From the NCBI RefSeq assembly GCF_900167945.1, contig NZ_FUZA01000001.1, positions 1,632,858 to 1,696,857 of the forward strand: DNA of 64,000 nt, in the 5' to 3' direction. Below the pieces are notes generated by a model. That model searched no databases and was not told the origin of the DNA. It saw nothing but the letters and a program-made list of their open reading frames with translations. The position numbers and the translations under genes were made by a program. This document shows, in pieces, positions 53,835 to 62,733 of the stretch. The stretch comes from Dyadobacter psychrophilus. GTDB taxonomy: Bacteria > Bacteroidota > Bacteroidia > Cytophagales > Spirosomataceae. The first letter of the stretch is position 1. The number at the start of each line of letters is the position of its first letter.

Positions 53835-55204
53835 GATTATTGATCTTTACTACGCTTTTTATTTTATCTCAAGTTGCAGCTTTTGGTCAAAACAAAGGTT
53901 GGAAGGCTGGCGTGTCGCGTGTGGTTATCACGCCCGAAAATCCGATGTGGATGGCCGGTTTTGCAGCCAGGACCAAGCCTTCCGATGGTAAATTGCACGA
54001 TTTGTGGGCAAAAGCGCTTGCACTGGAAGACGCCAATGGGAAGCAGGCAGTGCTGATTACGACAGATTTGCTGGGCATGCCCAAAAATATGTCCGACGAG
54101 ATCCGGAAAAGAATAAATGATCAGTTCAAATTGTCAAAAGCGCAGATCATTATCAACAGCTCGCACACCCATTCCGGCCCGGTCCTGGGCGATGCGCTGT
54201 CGGACATTTACCCTATTGATGCAGCCGAAAAAGGGAAAATTGGCCAGTATTCCTCGAAATTGATCGATCAGCTTGTGGCTTTGACTGGTAATGCATTAAA
54301 ATCACTGCAGTCGGCAACCATACAATCGCAAAACGGAGCGGCCCGATTCCAGGTGAACCGCCGCAACAATGATGCGGCTACCCTGGAAAGGCTTACGGAG
54401 ATAACCGGCCCTGGCGATGCTGCTGTGCCTGTTTTGAAAGTAACGGATGCGAGAGGAAAATTGATGGCCGTTGCGTTTGGTTATGCTTGCCATCCTACGG
54501 TTTTGGATAATTATCAATGGTCGGGCGATTATCCCGGTTATGCGCAGATTGAGCTCGAAAAGCTCTATCCCGGTGCGACAGCATTGTTTTTTCAAGGCGC
54601 TGGCGCCGACCAAAACCCACTTCCCCGCCGCACGGTTCCACGCGCCGTTCAATACGGCAAGACGCTTGCCGCTGCTGTGGAGCGTGTTTTGAGTGAAGAC
54701 ATGAAAATATTAGAGCCAACATTAACAACGGCTTACACGGAAATTGACCTCCCTTTAACCACTGCCCCGACCCAAGAAGAATTGACTAAAATGGTGCAGA
54801 AATCTGATGGTTTCCAAAAGAAATGGGCGCTGAGAATGCTGGATAAGGCCAATAAAGGCGAAACTTTCCAAAGCGCCTACCCTTTCCCATTGCAAGTCTG
54901 GAAGCTTGGCGACCAGGCGATTATGACGCTGGGCGGTGAATTGGTGGTGAGTTATGCCATCAGTCTCAAACAGATTTTCGGACAAGACATTTTTGTGATG
55001 GGTTATTCCAATGACGTGATGACCTACATTCCCAGCACCACCATCCTGAGAGAAGGCGGTTACGAAGGCGAAGTGGCGCAAATCGTTTATGGACTGCCCG
55101 CCACCTGGGCTTCGGATGCTGAAATTCAGATCATTAGCAGCATGGTTAAGCTTGCGAAAGAAGCAGGTGTGGCAACACCGGAATCAAGGCTCATAAAAAA
55201 TTAA
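53831..55204 (+). CDS. Secreted neutral-ceramidase-like amidohydrolase
   Basis: The 457-residue product has a signal peptide (1-19) and matches the N-terminal catalytic domain of neutral/alkaline ceramidases (GWKAGVSRVVITPENPMWMA, ALALEDANGKQAVLITTDLL, NSSHTHSGPVLGD, GYACHPTVLDN, FFQGAGADQNPLPRR). The His residues of SSHTHSGP and the CHPT segment fit the family's zinc site. The C-terminal domain of true ceramidases is missing. In this setting the substrate could be an N-acyl sugar rather than a lipid (inference). It overlaps gene 1 by four bases. Confidence 0.85.
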   Translation: MRLLIFTTLFILSQVAAFGQNKGWKAGVSRVVITPENPMWMAGFAARTKPSDGKLHDLWAKALALEDANGKQAVLITTDLLGMPKNMSDEIRKRINDQFKLSKAQIIINSSHTHSGPVLGDALSDIYPIDAAEKGKIGQYSSKLIDQLVALTGNALKSLQSATIQSQNGAARFQVNRRNNDAATLERLTEITGPGDAAVPVLKVTDARGKLMAVAFGYACHPTVLDNYQWSGDYPGYAQIELEKLYPGATALFFQGAGADQNPLPRRTVPRAVQYGKTLAAAVERVLSEDMKILEPTLTTAYTEIDLPLTTAPTQEELTKMVQKSDGFQKKWALRMLDKANKGETFQSAYPFPLQVWKLGDQAIMTLGGELVVSYAISLKQIFGQDIFVMGYSNDVMTYIPSTTILREGGYEGEVAQIVYGLPATWASDAEIQIISSMVKLAKEAGVATPESRLIKN

Positions 55205-55238
55205 TTATATTGAAAAGTCATTCTAAAACCTTATCCCT

Positions 55239-56627
55239 ATGAAAAATAACCTTGAAAAAGACAGCAAAGTCGTGTCGGATTCAACGCATGATCAGAGAAG
55301 AGATTTTTTGAAGAAAACGCTGGCAGGAAGTGCATTGCTCACATTCGGAGGCGTTCTGCCTGGTTTTAGTCCAAAAAGTTATGCGAAGATTATCGGTGCT
55401 AATGAAAAAGTTCGTGTAGGCGTAATGGGCGTAAATAGCCGTGGTTTGGCACTTTCGTCCAACTATGCTTTGCAACCAAACTGTGAGGTTATTTCGATCT
55501 CTGATGTAGACACGAGAGCAGCAGAAAAATGCATTAATACGGTTAACGACATTCAAAAATCCAAGCCAGCTAACATGCCTGATTTCCGGAAAGCACTGGA
55601 AAACAAGGATATGGATGCATTGGTTATCGCAGCGCCCGACCACTGGCACGCGCCCGCAGCTATCCTGGCTTCCAAAGCTGGCAAGCACGTTTACCTCGAA
55701 AAACCTTGCAGCCACAACCCAAACGAAGGCGAAATGCTGATCGCGGCGGCAAAAAAATATAAGAATGTGATTCAAATGGGCAACCAGCGCCGTTCCTGGC
55801 CCAATGTTGCAGCGGGCATTAAGGAAGTTCATAATGGCGCGATCGGCCGTCCGTATTTTGTAAAAGGCTGGTATACAAATAACAGGGCATCTATTGGCGT
55901 AGGAAAAGAAACAGCCGTTCCATCATGGCTGGACTACGAATTATGGCAAGGGCCCGCGCCGCGCCGCGCTTACAAGGACAACCTCGTGCATTACAACTGG
56001 CATTGGCTCTGGAACTGGGGAACGGGAGAAGCGCTCAATAACGGCACGCATATGCTGGACCTGATGCGCTGGGGGTTGCAGGTTGAGTATCCCAACCGCG
56101 TCACTTCTTCGGGCGGACGCTTCCGTTATAAAGACGACTGGGAAACACCTGACACACAAGTTATTAACCTCGAATTTGACAACAACACGGCCATGACCTG
56201 GGAAGGACGGAGCTGCAACGGCCGCACAATTGAAGGCGCCAGCGTAGGCGTCGTTTTCTACGGTGAAACGGGCTCATTACAAATCGGCGAAGGCAACACT
56301 TACACGATTTATGGGCTTGATAACAAGATTGTTAAGGAAGTAAAAAATGACTTCGTGATCGATCCAAGGAATAAAATGAACCCATCGCAAGGACTGGACG
56401 CATTGCACATTCAGAACTTCTTTGATGCGATCAAAAAGGGAACGCCATTGGCTTCCGAGATCGTCGGCGGCCATCAAAGCACGCTGCTCGCGCAACTCGG
56501 TAACATTGCCTTCCGCTCCGGCGGAACATTGAATGTGGATTCTTCAAATGGCCATATCAAAAACAACAAAGAAGCCGAAAAACTCTGGAAAAGAGAATAT
56601 CAAAAGGGCTGGGAACCAACTGTATAA
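55239..56627 (+). CDS. Tat-exported Gfo/Idh/MocA-family oxidoreductase, second copy
   Basis: The 462-residue protein has a twin-arginine signal (QRRDFLKKTLAGSALLTFGG), a Rossmann fold (VRVGVMGVNSRGLALSSNYA), the EKP motif in KHVYLEKPCSHNPNEGEML, and the family C-terminal domain with WHWLWNWGTGEALNNGTHML. This variant resembles the large Bacteroidota/Planctomycetota periplasmic dehydrogenases that act on glycosides. The next gene begins only one base after its stop, so translation is coupled. Confidence 0.9.
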   Translation: MKNNLEKDSKVVSDSTHDQRRDFLKKTLAGSALLTFGGVLPGFSPKSYAKIIGANEKVRVGVMGVNSRGLALSSNYALQPNCEVISISDVDTRAAEKCINTVNDIQKSKPANMPDFRKALENKDMDALVIAAPDHWHAPAAILASKAGKHVYLEKPCSHNPNEGEMLIAAAKKYKNVIQMGNQRRSWPNVAAGIKEVHNGAIGRPYFVKGWYTNNRASIGVGKETAVPSWLDYELWQGPAPRRAYKDNLVHYNWHWLWNWGTGEALNNGTHMLDLMRWGLQVEYPNRVTSSGGRFRYKDDWETPDTQVINLEFDNNTAMTWEGRSCNGRTIEGASVGVVFYGETGSLQIGEGNTYTIYGLDNKIVKEVKNDFVIDPRNKMNPSQGLDALHIQNFFDAIKKGTPLASEIVGGHQSTLLAQLGNIAFRSGGTLNVDSSNGHIKNNKEAEKLWKREYQKGWEPTV

Positions 56628-56628
56628 T

Positions 56629-57951
56629 ATGAAAACCGCCTCCATAGCAATTAAAGTTGAAGATCTTTCTAAGCGGGAAACGATGATCTCGATCTTCCTG
56701 ATCGGTCTGATGTTTTTTATATTCGGCTTCGTTTCCTGGGTGAATTCCATCCTCATTCCGTATTTCAAAATCGCCTGCGAGCTTACCAGTTTTCAGGCTT
56801 ATCTGGTCGCATTTGCGTTTTACATTGCCTATTTTGTGATGTCAGTGCCTTCTTCCTACTTATTAAGAGCGGTGGGTTTTAAGAAGGGAATGATGTTTGG
56901 ATTTTGGGCGATGGCTTTGGGTGCATTCATTTTTGTGCCTGCCGCTATGTCCCGGACATACGAGATTTTCTTGCTTGGGTTGTTCACAATTGGCATTGGA
57001 TTGGCGATTTTACAAACTGCCGCCAATCCCTACATTACCATTCTTGGTTCCAAAGAGCGTGCAGCCCAGCGCATCAGCATCATGGGAATCTGCAACAAAG
57101 CAGCCGGCATTTTGTCGCCAATTGTTTTCGCGGCCGTCATCCTCCGCCCTACCGACACGGCCATGTTCCAGCAACTGAGCTCGATGACGGACATTGAGCG
57201 GAGCGCCGCATTGGACGAACTGATCCGCCGGGTTATTAATCCTTACATCGGTCTTGGAAGTTTTCTTTTCATCCTTGGTTTTTTGGTATACAAATCACCC
57301 TTACCGGAGATCGATACCGAACACGAAAGTGAGCATTTGGCAACTGCTAATGCAGGCAAAACGAGCATTTTCCAGTTTCCGCACCTGATCCTCGGCGCAT
57401 TAGCCATCTTTTTGCATGTAGGAACGCAGGTTATTGCCATCGACACCATTATAGGATATGCCAATTCAATGGGCATTGATCTGCTGGAAGCGAAGGTTTT
57501 CCCCTCCTATACGCTTTTCTGCACCATTTGCGGATATTTAATTGGAATCACGGTTATTCCGAAATACATCAGTCAGGTTACTGCGCTCAGGATCTGCACT
57601 TTGCTGGGGACGATTTTTACTTTGCTGATCATTTTTGCAAGAGGCGAAATCCATTTCCTCGGACATGCGGCAGACGTTTCAATCTGGTTTGTGGTGCTGC
57701 TTGGATTAGCCAATTCGCTGGTTTGGGCGGGCATATGGCCGCTGGCGCTGGATGATCTTGGCCGGTTTACCAAGCTGGGCGCTTCCATTATGATCATGGG
57801 ACTTTGCGGAAACGCCATTATGCCCCTTTTCTACGGCTATTTTGCAGACACGCTGGATGTGCGGCAGGCTTACTGGGTGCTGTTGCCTTGCTATTTGTAT
57901 CTCGTTTTTTATGCCGTGAAAGGACATAAGTTGAGAAAATGGGGATTTTAA
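56629..57951 (+). CDS. Sugar MFS transporter of the FHS (fucose permease-like) family
   Basis: The 440-residue membrane protein has twelve helices and the FHS pattern: FLIGLMFFIFGFVSWVNSIL, PYFKIACELTSFQAYLVAFA, YFVMSVPSSYLLRAVGFKKG, LQTAANPYITILGSKERAAQ and, late, GIWPLALDDLGRFTKLGASI. The family includes FucP and the N-acetylglucosamine permease NagP. With NagA and NagB next to it, an N-acetylamino-sugar or related hexose is a likely substrate. I use the ATG at 56629, which has the conserved start; an earlier frame opening overlaps the previous gene. Confidence 0.9.
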   Translation: MKTASIAIKVEDLSKRETMISIFLIGLMFFIFGFVSWVNSILIPYFKIACELTSFQAYLVAFAFYIAYFVMSVPSSYLLRAVGFKKGMMFGFWAMALGAFIFVPAAMSRTYEIFLLGLFTIGIGLAILQTAANPYITILGSKERAAQRISIMGICNKAAGILSPIVFAAVILRPTDTAMFQQLSSMTDIERSAALDELIRRVINPYIGLGSFLFILGFLVYKSPLPEIDTEHESEHLATANAGKTSIFQFPHLILGALAIFLHVGTQVIAIDTIIGYANSMGIDLLEAKVFPSYTLFCTICGYLIGITVIPKYISQVTALRICTLLGTIFTLLIIFARGEIHFLGHAADVSIWFVVLLGLANSLVWAGIWPLALDDLGRFTKLGASIMIMGLCGNAIMPLFYGYFADTLDVRQAYWVLLPCYLYLVFYAVKGHKLRKWGF

Positions 57952-57981
57952 AACCTGCCGACAGGAATTAAAACATTGCTT

Positions 57982-59163
57982 ATGAAATTGAAAATTACCA
58001 ACGGTCACATCATCACCCCATTTCGCTACATCCGGAACGGAACATTGCTGGTTGAAGATGGTGTGATCTTGGGCATACATGAAGGTAACGTCGATTTTCC
58101 AGACGCGGAGATCATTGATGCAGGCGGGAATTACATTGCGCCGGGCTTCATTGACCTGCACATTCACGGGGGCGGCGGTCATGATTTTATGGACGGAACG
58201 GCACATGCATTCCTGCGCATTGCCGAAACCCACGCCAAATACGGAACAACGGCCATGGTTCCGACGACATTAACCAGCGAAAAAGAGGATTTGCTGCAAA
58301 CTCTGGACAATTACGAAGAGGCCAATGCTACCAACCTGAAAGGCGCGCAGTTCCTCGGAATGCATTTGGAAGGGCCTTATTTCGCATTAAGTCAGCGTGG
58401 TGCGCAGGATCCACGTTACATCCGCAACCCCGATCCGAAGGAATACGAAGAAGTGCTGGCTTACTCTTCGTCGATCACGCGGTGGAGCGCTGCGCCGGAA
58501 CTTCCGGGAGCCATTGATTTTGGTAAAAGATTAAAACAAAAAGGCATTCTGGCTGCCGTGGCGCATACAGATGCCATTTATGAGGAAGTGCTGGAAGCTT
58601 ACGAGAATGGATACACGCTGGCAACGCACTTGTATTCCGCTATGTCTGGTGTGACACGCAAGAATGCGTTTCGCTATGCAGGGACAATTGAAAGCGCTTT
58701 TTTACTTGATATGGACGTGGAGATCATTGCAGACGGCGTGCATATGCCAGCTCCGCTTTTGAAATTGATATACAAAATAAAAGGTCCGGACCGCATTGCA
58801 TTAATCACCGACGCCATGCGTGCAGCCGGAATGCCGGAAGGCGAAAGCACATTGGGCTCTCTGAAAAACGGCCTGAAAGTGATCGTTGAAGACGGCGTTG
58901 CCAAGTTACCAGACCGCACTTCCTTCGCCGGAAGCGTTTCCACAACCGACCGGTTGGTGAGAAATATGGTGCAAATGGCTGATGTTTCCTTGCTTGATTC
59001 AGTGCGGATGATGACCGCCACGCCAGCGCGCATTATGGGTGTAGATCACAAAAAAGGCACATTGGTCGCAGGGAAAGACGCGGATATCGTCATTTTCGAC
59101 AGTGACATTAACATTCAAAAGACAATAGTAAGAGGCAGAATAATTTACGACAAGCAATTTTAA
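57982..59163 (+). CDS. nagA: N-acetylglucosamine-6-phosphate deacetylase
   Basis: The 393-residue amidohydrolase removes acetate from GlcNAc-6-phosphate in the cytoplasm. Metal- and substrate-site motifs are present in order: PGFIDLHIHGGGGHDFMDGT, LGMHLEGPYF (with the Glu ligand), VAHTDA, THLYSAMSGV, DGVHMPAPLL and ALITDAMRAAGMPEG (catalytic Asp). It is followed by nagB after 12 bp. The start is the ATG at 57982; the upstream TTG in the frame is not needed. Confidence 0.95.
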   Translation: MKLKITNGHIITPFRYIRNGTLLVEDGVILGIHEGNVDFPDAEIIDAGGNYIAPGFIDLHIHGGGGHDFMDGTAHAFLRIAETHAKYGTTAMVPTTLTSEKEDLLQTLDNYEEANATNLKGAQFLGMHLEGPYFALSQRGAQDPRYIRNPDPKEYEEVLAYSSSITRWSAAPELPGAIDFGKRLKQKGILAAVAHTDAIYEEVLEAYENGYTLATHLYSAMSGVTRKNAFRYAGTIESAFLLDMDVEIIADGVHMPAPLLKLIYKIKGPDRIALITDAMRAAGMPEGESTLGSLKNGLKVIVEDGVAKLPDRTSFAGSVSTTDRLVRNMVQMADVSLLDSVRMMTATPARIMGVDHKKGTLVAGKDADIVIFDSDINIQKTIVRGRIIYDKQF

Positions 59164-59175
59164 AAAACACAAATT

Positions 59176-59952
59176 ATGAAGGTTGACGATTTGGAAATAA
59201 AAATTTTCGACACCAGACAGGAAATGGGAATAGATGCAGCCAAAATGGTTGCTGATAAAATCCGCGAATTACAGCAAATCCAGGATTCGGTTAATATAAT
59301 TTTCGCTTCCGCGCCGTCTCAAAATGAGTTTTTGGCAGCATTGAAAGAGGAAAAAGGAATTGAATGGGAGAAAGTCAATGCTTTTCATATGGACGAATAT
59401 GTGGGCCTTCCGAATGACGCACCACAGAATTTCGGGAATTTTCTCAAAGTCAAGTTGTTCGATTTCGTGCCCTTGAAATCGGCTTCGTATCTCAATGGCA
59501 ATGCGGAAAATATCGAGGACGAATGCATTCGTTATGCGAAACTTTTGGAAGCAAATCCGATTGATATTGTTTGTCTGGGCATTGGGGAAAACGGACATTT
59601 GGCCTTTAATGATCCGCATGTGGCATTTTTTGATGATCCTTTGATTGTAAAGCAAGTGGATCTGGATCAGGCTTGCCGTCAACAGCAAGTGAATGATGCA
59701 TGTTTTGACACATTCGACGAAGTGCCTCAAACAGCATTAACGCTCACAATCCCGACATTAATGAAGGCAAAATTTGCCTATGCGATGGTTCCGGGCGAGA
59801 AAAAAGCGCAGGCCATTTATCACACCGTTGCCGAAGAAATCCAGGAAGAATATCCGTCCACGATCCTCCGCAAACATCCTCATGCGATTTTGTTTATTGA
59901 CAAGGCGAGTTCAGGGAAGTTGAAAGAAATTTCGTCATACAGTCAGGCGTAA
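59176..59952 (+). CDS. nagB: Glucosamine-6-phosphate deaminase (NagB family)
   Basis: The 258-residue cytoplasmic enzyme converts GlcN-6-phosphate to fructose-6-phosphate and ammonia. Motifs are NIIFASAPSQNEFLAALKEE, the active-site FHMDEYVGLPN and LGIGENGHLAFNDP, and the late KAQAIYHTVAEEIQEEYPST. The Bacteroidota NagB-like branch often shows ENGH in place of PDGH, as here, and some members differ in specificity. The context with nagA supports GlcN-6-P, but a close isomer is possible. Confidence 0.93.
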   Translation: MKVDDLEIKIFDTRQEMGIDAAKMVADKIRELQQIQDSVNIIFASAPSQNEFLAALKEEKGIEWEKVNAFHMDEYVGLPNDAPQNFGNFLKVKLFDFVPLKSASYLNGNAENIEDECIRYAKLLEANPIDIVCLGIGENGHLAFNDPHVAFFDDPLIVKQVDLDQACRQQQVNDACFDTFDEVPQTALTLTIPTLMKAKFAYAMVPGEKKAQAIYHTVAEEIQEEYPSTILRKHPHAILFIDKASSGKLKEISSYSQA

Positions 59953-59997
59953 CATCATTTTTGGGCCTATCTTGCATTATTACCTCAATCCACCAAC

Positions 59998-61377
59998 ATG
60001 AGAAACAAACTCTTGACAATCGCTTTCATGAGCGCTATGGCATTAAATCAAGGATGTGATACGAAGAAAGAAGAAGCCAAAGACGAAGCAACAAAAAAAC
60101 CTTTAAGCCTGATCGTGGTCGAACCCGGGCACTTTCACGCGGCACTTGTTCAAAAATCCATGTATCCGGATGTCGATTCAGTCGTGCATGTATATGCGTC
60201 CGAAGGCCCGGATGTGAAGGCTTATCTGGATAAAGTTGAGAAATACAATGCAAGTCCGCAAGACCCCACGCGCTGGAAAGAGGAAGTTTACACAGGCTCC
60301 GATTTTCTTGAAAAAATGCTTTCAGAAAAGAAGGGAAATGTGGTCATACTGGCTGGAAACAACCAAAAAAAGACCGATTACATTAAGCAATCCGTGGACG
60401 CAGGTCTGAATGTGCTTGCCGACAAACCCATGGCAATTGACGCCGCCGGTTTTGAAAAATTAAAAGAAGCATTTGCAAGCGCCGAGAAAAACAAAGTGCT
60501 GCTTTACGACATCATGACCGAGCGTTATGAGATCACCAATGCATTACAGCGCGAATTAGCGGCTTCGGCCGAGATTTTCGGTGAATTGCAAAAAGGAACG
60601 GCAGAAAATCCGGCCGTTGCCAAGGAAAGCGTACACCATTTTTTCAAATACATTTCGGGAGAACCGCTTGTGCGTCCAACCTGGTTTTTTGATGTAAAAC
60701 AGCAAGGCGAAGGTATGGTGGACGTTACCACGCATTTAGTGGATCTTGTGCAATGGAGCTGTTTCCCAAACACCGAACTGGACTACAAAAAGGATATTAA
60801 ACTCCTTTCCGCAAAACGCACCGCTACGAAACTTACCAAATCGCAATTCAAGCTCGTAACCAAAAGCGATAATTTCCCCGACTTCCTAAGCAAAGACGTA
60901 AAAGACACAACATTAAGCGTTTACGCAAATGGCGCAATGAATTACACATTGAAAGGTGTGCACGCCAAGGTCTCCGTATTATGGAATTTCCAAGCCCCCG
61001 AAGGCACAGGCGACACACATTACTCCATCATGAAGGGCTCCAAAGCGAACCTGATCGTACGCCAGGGCAAAGACCAAAAATATAAGCCCGTGCTTTACAT
61101 TGAAACCATCGATAAATCAAAAGCCTACGAAGACGCAGTGGCCAACAGCTTCAAAATGGTCCAGGGAAAATACCCTGGCATCGAGCTAAAAAAGAACGCA
61201 GCAGGCTGGGAAGTAACTATTCCTGCGAAATATGACAATGGGCATGAAGCACATTTCGCACAAGTTGCTAATAAGTATATGGAGTATTTGAAAGCTGGTC
61301 AGTTGCCGAGATGGGAGGTTCCTAATATGATTGCTAAGTATTATTTGACGACGCTGGCTTTGAAGGAGGCTAAGTGA
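59998..61377 (+). CDS. Gfo/Idh/MocA-family lipoprotein oxidoreductase, third copy
   Basis: The 459-residue product has an SPII signal (AFMSAMALNQGC, Cys at about 19). It continues with a Rossmann-like domain (LIVVEPGHFHAALVQKSMYP, VVILAGNNQKKTDYIKQSVD, LNVLADKPMAIDAAGFEKLK) and a large C-terminal domain of the putative-oxidoreductase type (VDVTTHLVDLVQWSCFP, YSIMKGSKANLIVRQGKDQK). The PMAID segment is in the place of the EKP motif. Lipid anchoring predicts a periplasmic location on a membrane. It is the last gene of the operon; a long palindrome follows 48 bp later. Confidence 0.88.
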   Translation: MRNKLLTIAFMSAMALNQGCDTKKEEAKDEATKKPLSLIVVEPGHFHAALVQKSMYPDVDSVVHVYASEGPDVKAYLDKVEKYNASPQDPTRWKEEVYTGSDFLEKMLSEKKGNVVILAGNNQKKTDYIKQSVDAGLNVLADKPMAIDAAGFEKLKEAFASAEKNKVLLYDIMTERYEITNALQRELAASAEIFGELQKGTAENPAVAKESVHHFFKYISGEPLVRPTWFFDVKQQGEGMVDVTTHLVDLVQWSCFPNTELDYKKDIKLLSAKRTATKLTKSQFKLVTKSDNFPDFLSKDVKDTTLSVYANGAMNYTLKGVHAKVSVLWNFQAPEGTGDTHYSIMKGSKANLIVRQGKDQKYKPVLYIETIDKSKAYEDAVANSFKMVQGKYPGIELKKNAAGWEVTIPAKYDNGHEAHFAQVANKYMEYLKAGQLPRWEVPNMIAKYYLTTLALKEAK

Positions 61378-61424
61378 TTGAACAAGCGTTTTTAATGTCA
61401 AATGCATTCTAGCTGCAATGCCAT

Positions 61425-61506
61425 CTAACCCTGTCATTCTGAGCGGAGTCGAAGCACGCTACTCCTTGGTAACGTGCTTCGACTCCGCTCAGCATGACAG
61501 GGTTAG
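61425..61506. repeat. REP-like long palindrome
   Basis: Two 34-nt arms (61425-61458 and 61473-61506) are complementary except at one position and enclose a 14-nt loop. The arm includes the CTGTCATTCTGAGCGGAGTC sequence, which I recall as a dispersed extragenic palindrome in many Bacteroidota genomes. It lies between the convergent oxidoreductase operon and the 61547-62212 gene and probably also works as a terminator. Confidence 0.85.
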
Positions 61507-61546
61507 TTACGATTTGCTAGTTTTTCTTTTGCGTTATCGGTAGCTA

Positions 61547-62212
61547 CTATTTCCTTGCTCGAAACAACGCAAAAGCCACCTTCCCAAAAACACCCTTACC
61601 GGTTATCCCCGTTCCAGTCCTTGCCCGTTTCACGGCAGCCAGGTCCTGCCTGTATTCCACTGAAACACTCAGTCTTTGCCACTTTGCTCCAATGGAACCC
61701 GAGGCCACTGGAATAACACGATCATAACCAAATGCATTGTTGATCACAATGTTTCCTAGCCTTGCTTCTCGCTGCACAGCGGCGATGAACATATTTGCTC
61801 CTACTTTTCCATCTACAAAAAGCCTTATTTTTGATTTTGGATTGACATACCACCGAATCCCGGCGTCGAATGCGCCTCGGTGATGCATTTCTTTTGTAAT
61901 CCAACCTCCATGCGTCCTGCTCGTCTCATCATACATATCGACGTACATTTTCTTCTGTTGATAGCTGATCTGCGCCAAAGCAGAAAGCCTCGAATTAACA
62001 ACTCGTTCTACGTAAAAGCCCACTCCACGCGAATAGTGTGAAGGAAAGCTTTCAATGTAGCCATTGGGAAGTTCACCCCAATCGTAATATTCACGATTGT
62101 ACCAATCTCTGCCGTGTTCTAACTGAATGCCTAATTCCCAACCCGGAGCCTGCTGCGCAATGGCCGAAAAACTAAATACAATAGACGCAAAAAGTAAAAT
62201 TATTATTCTCAT
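61547..62212 (-). CDS. Putative small outer-membrane beta-barrel protein
   Basis: The 221-residue product has a signal peptide (IIILLFASIVFSFSAIAQ) and a mature part rich in alternating aromatic/hydrophobic strands (GVGFYVERVVNSRLSALAQI, HRGAFDAGIRWYVNP, RLFVDGKVGANMFIAAVQ, GSIGAKWQRLSVSVEYRQ), ending in FALFRARK. This is the pattern of porin-like family proteins, but no specific family is recognised. The start is the ATG at 62212; a GTG at 62239 is possible but would extend the signal oddly. Confidence 0.68.
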   Translation of the reverse strand: MRIIILLFASIVFSFSAIAQQAPGWELGIQLEHGRDWYNREYYDWGELPNGYIESFPSHYSRGVGFYVERVVNSRLSALAQISYQQKKMYVDMYDETSRTHGGWITKEMHHRGAFDAGIRWYVNPKSKIRLFVDGKVGANMFIAAVQREARLGNIVINNAFGYDRVIPVASGSIGAKWQRLSVSVEYRQDLAAVKRARTGTGITGKGVFGKVAFALFRARK

Positions 62213-62295
62213 AACCTGTGCAGTTAATAATTTCAACACTATTACTCACTATTAACCAACAAGTTACTTAAATTTCTCTTATTACAAACAAATGA

Positions 62296-62544
62296 TCATG
62301 TCCCTTTGCGAATCCCCTCAACCCTCTCAAAAAACTCCAGCAACTCCTTAAATGAAAAGTAAGTATTGCTCAAATTCTCCGACCGGCCCATTTCGTTTTG
62401 AGCGAGCATGAAGCCGCTGAACATCGTCCAAAGTTCGTTGGTCCAGTTTTCGGCGGTGCTGCTGCTGAGCAATGCGCTTACTTCGCGACCATATGCGATC
62501 CATTTCGAGTCGGGCGACTCGTTAGTGTGTGCTTCTGTGTTCAT
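62296..62544 (-). CDS. Small hypothetical protein
   Basis: The 82-residue product begins at the ATG at 62544 (MNTEAHTNESPDSKWIAYGR) and is helix-rich with no signal peptide or known domain (VSALLSSSTAENWTNELWTM, FSFKELLEFFERVEGIRKG). The open frame extends far upstream, but that part is antisense to the divergent HTH gene. It faces the HTH gene across a 189-bp region with a direct repeat. Confidence 0.5.
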   Translation of the reverse strand: MNTEAHTNESPDSKWIAYGREVSALLSSSTAENWTNELWTMFSGFMLAQNEMGRSENLSNTYFSFKELLEFFERVEGIRKGT

Positions 62545-62651
62545 TTGCCAATTTTGAATGTGTGATCGGAAGCCTGATGGAGCTTTCCCTATTTGTCTGG
62601 CGGCAAAGCACGGATTCCTGGAAATGATACGCAACACATCGCGCTGGTATC

Positions 62652-62683
62652 TTACTCCGAAATGCTTGTAAATTACTCGGAAA
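62652..62683. promoter_or_regulatory. Direct repeat in divergent promoter region
   Basis: TTACTCCGAAA (62652-62662) and TTACTCGGAAA (62673-62683) differ at one base and are spaced 21 bp start to start, two turns of the helix, about 50 bp before the HTH gene. GTAAATTAC (62668-62676) is a small palindrome between them. It could be a binding site for the HTH protein. Confidence 0.4.
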
Positions 62684-62733
62684 CTTACCGATAGATTTAT
62701 ATAAATTGCCTTTTTAACCAACCACCTTCCCGC

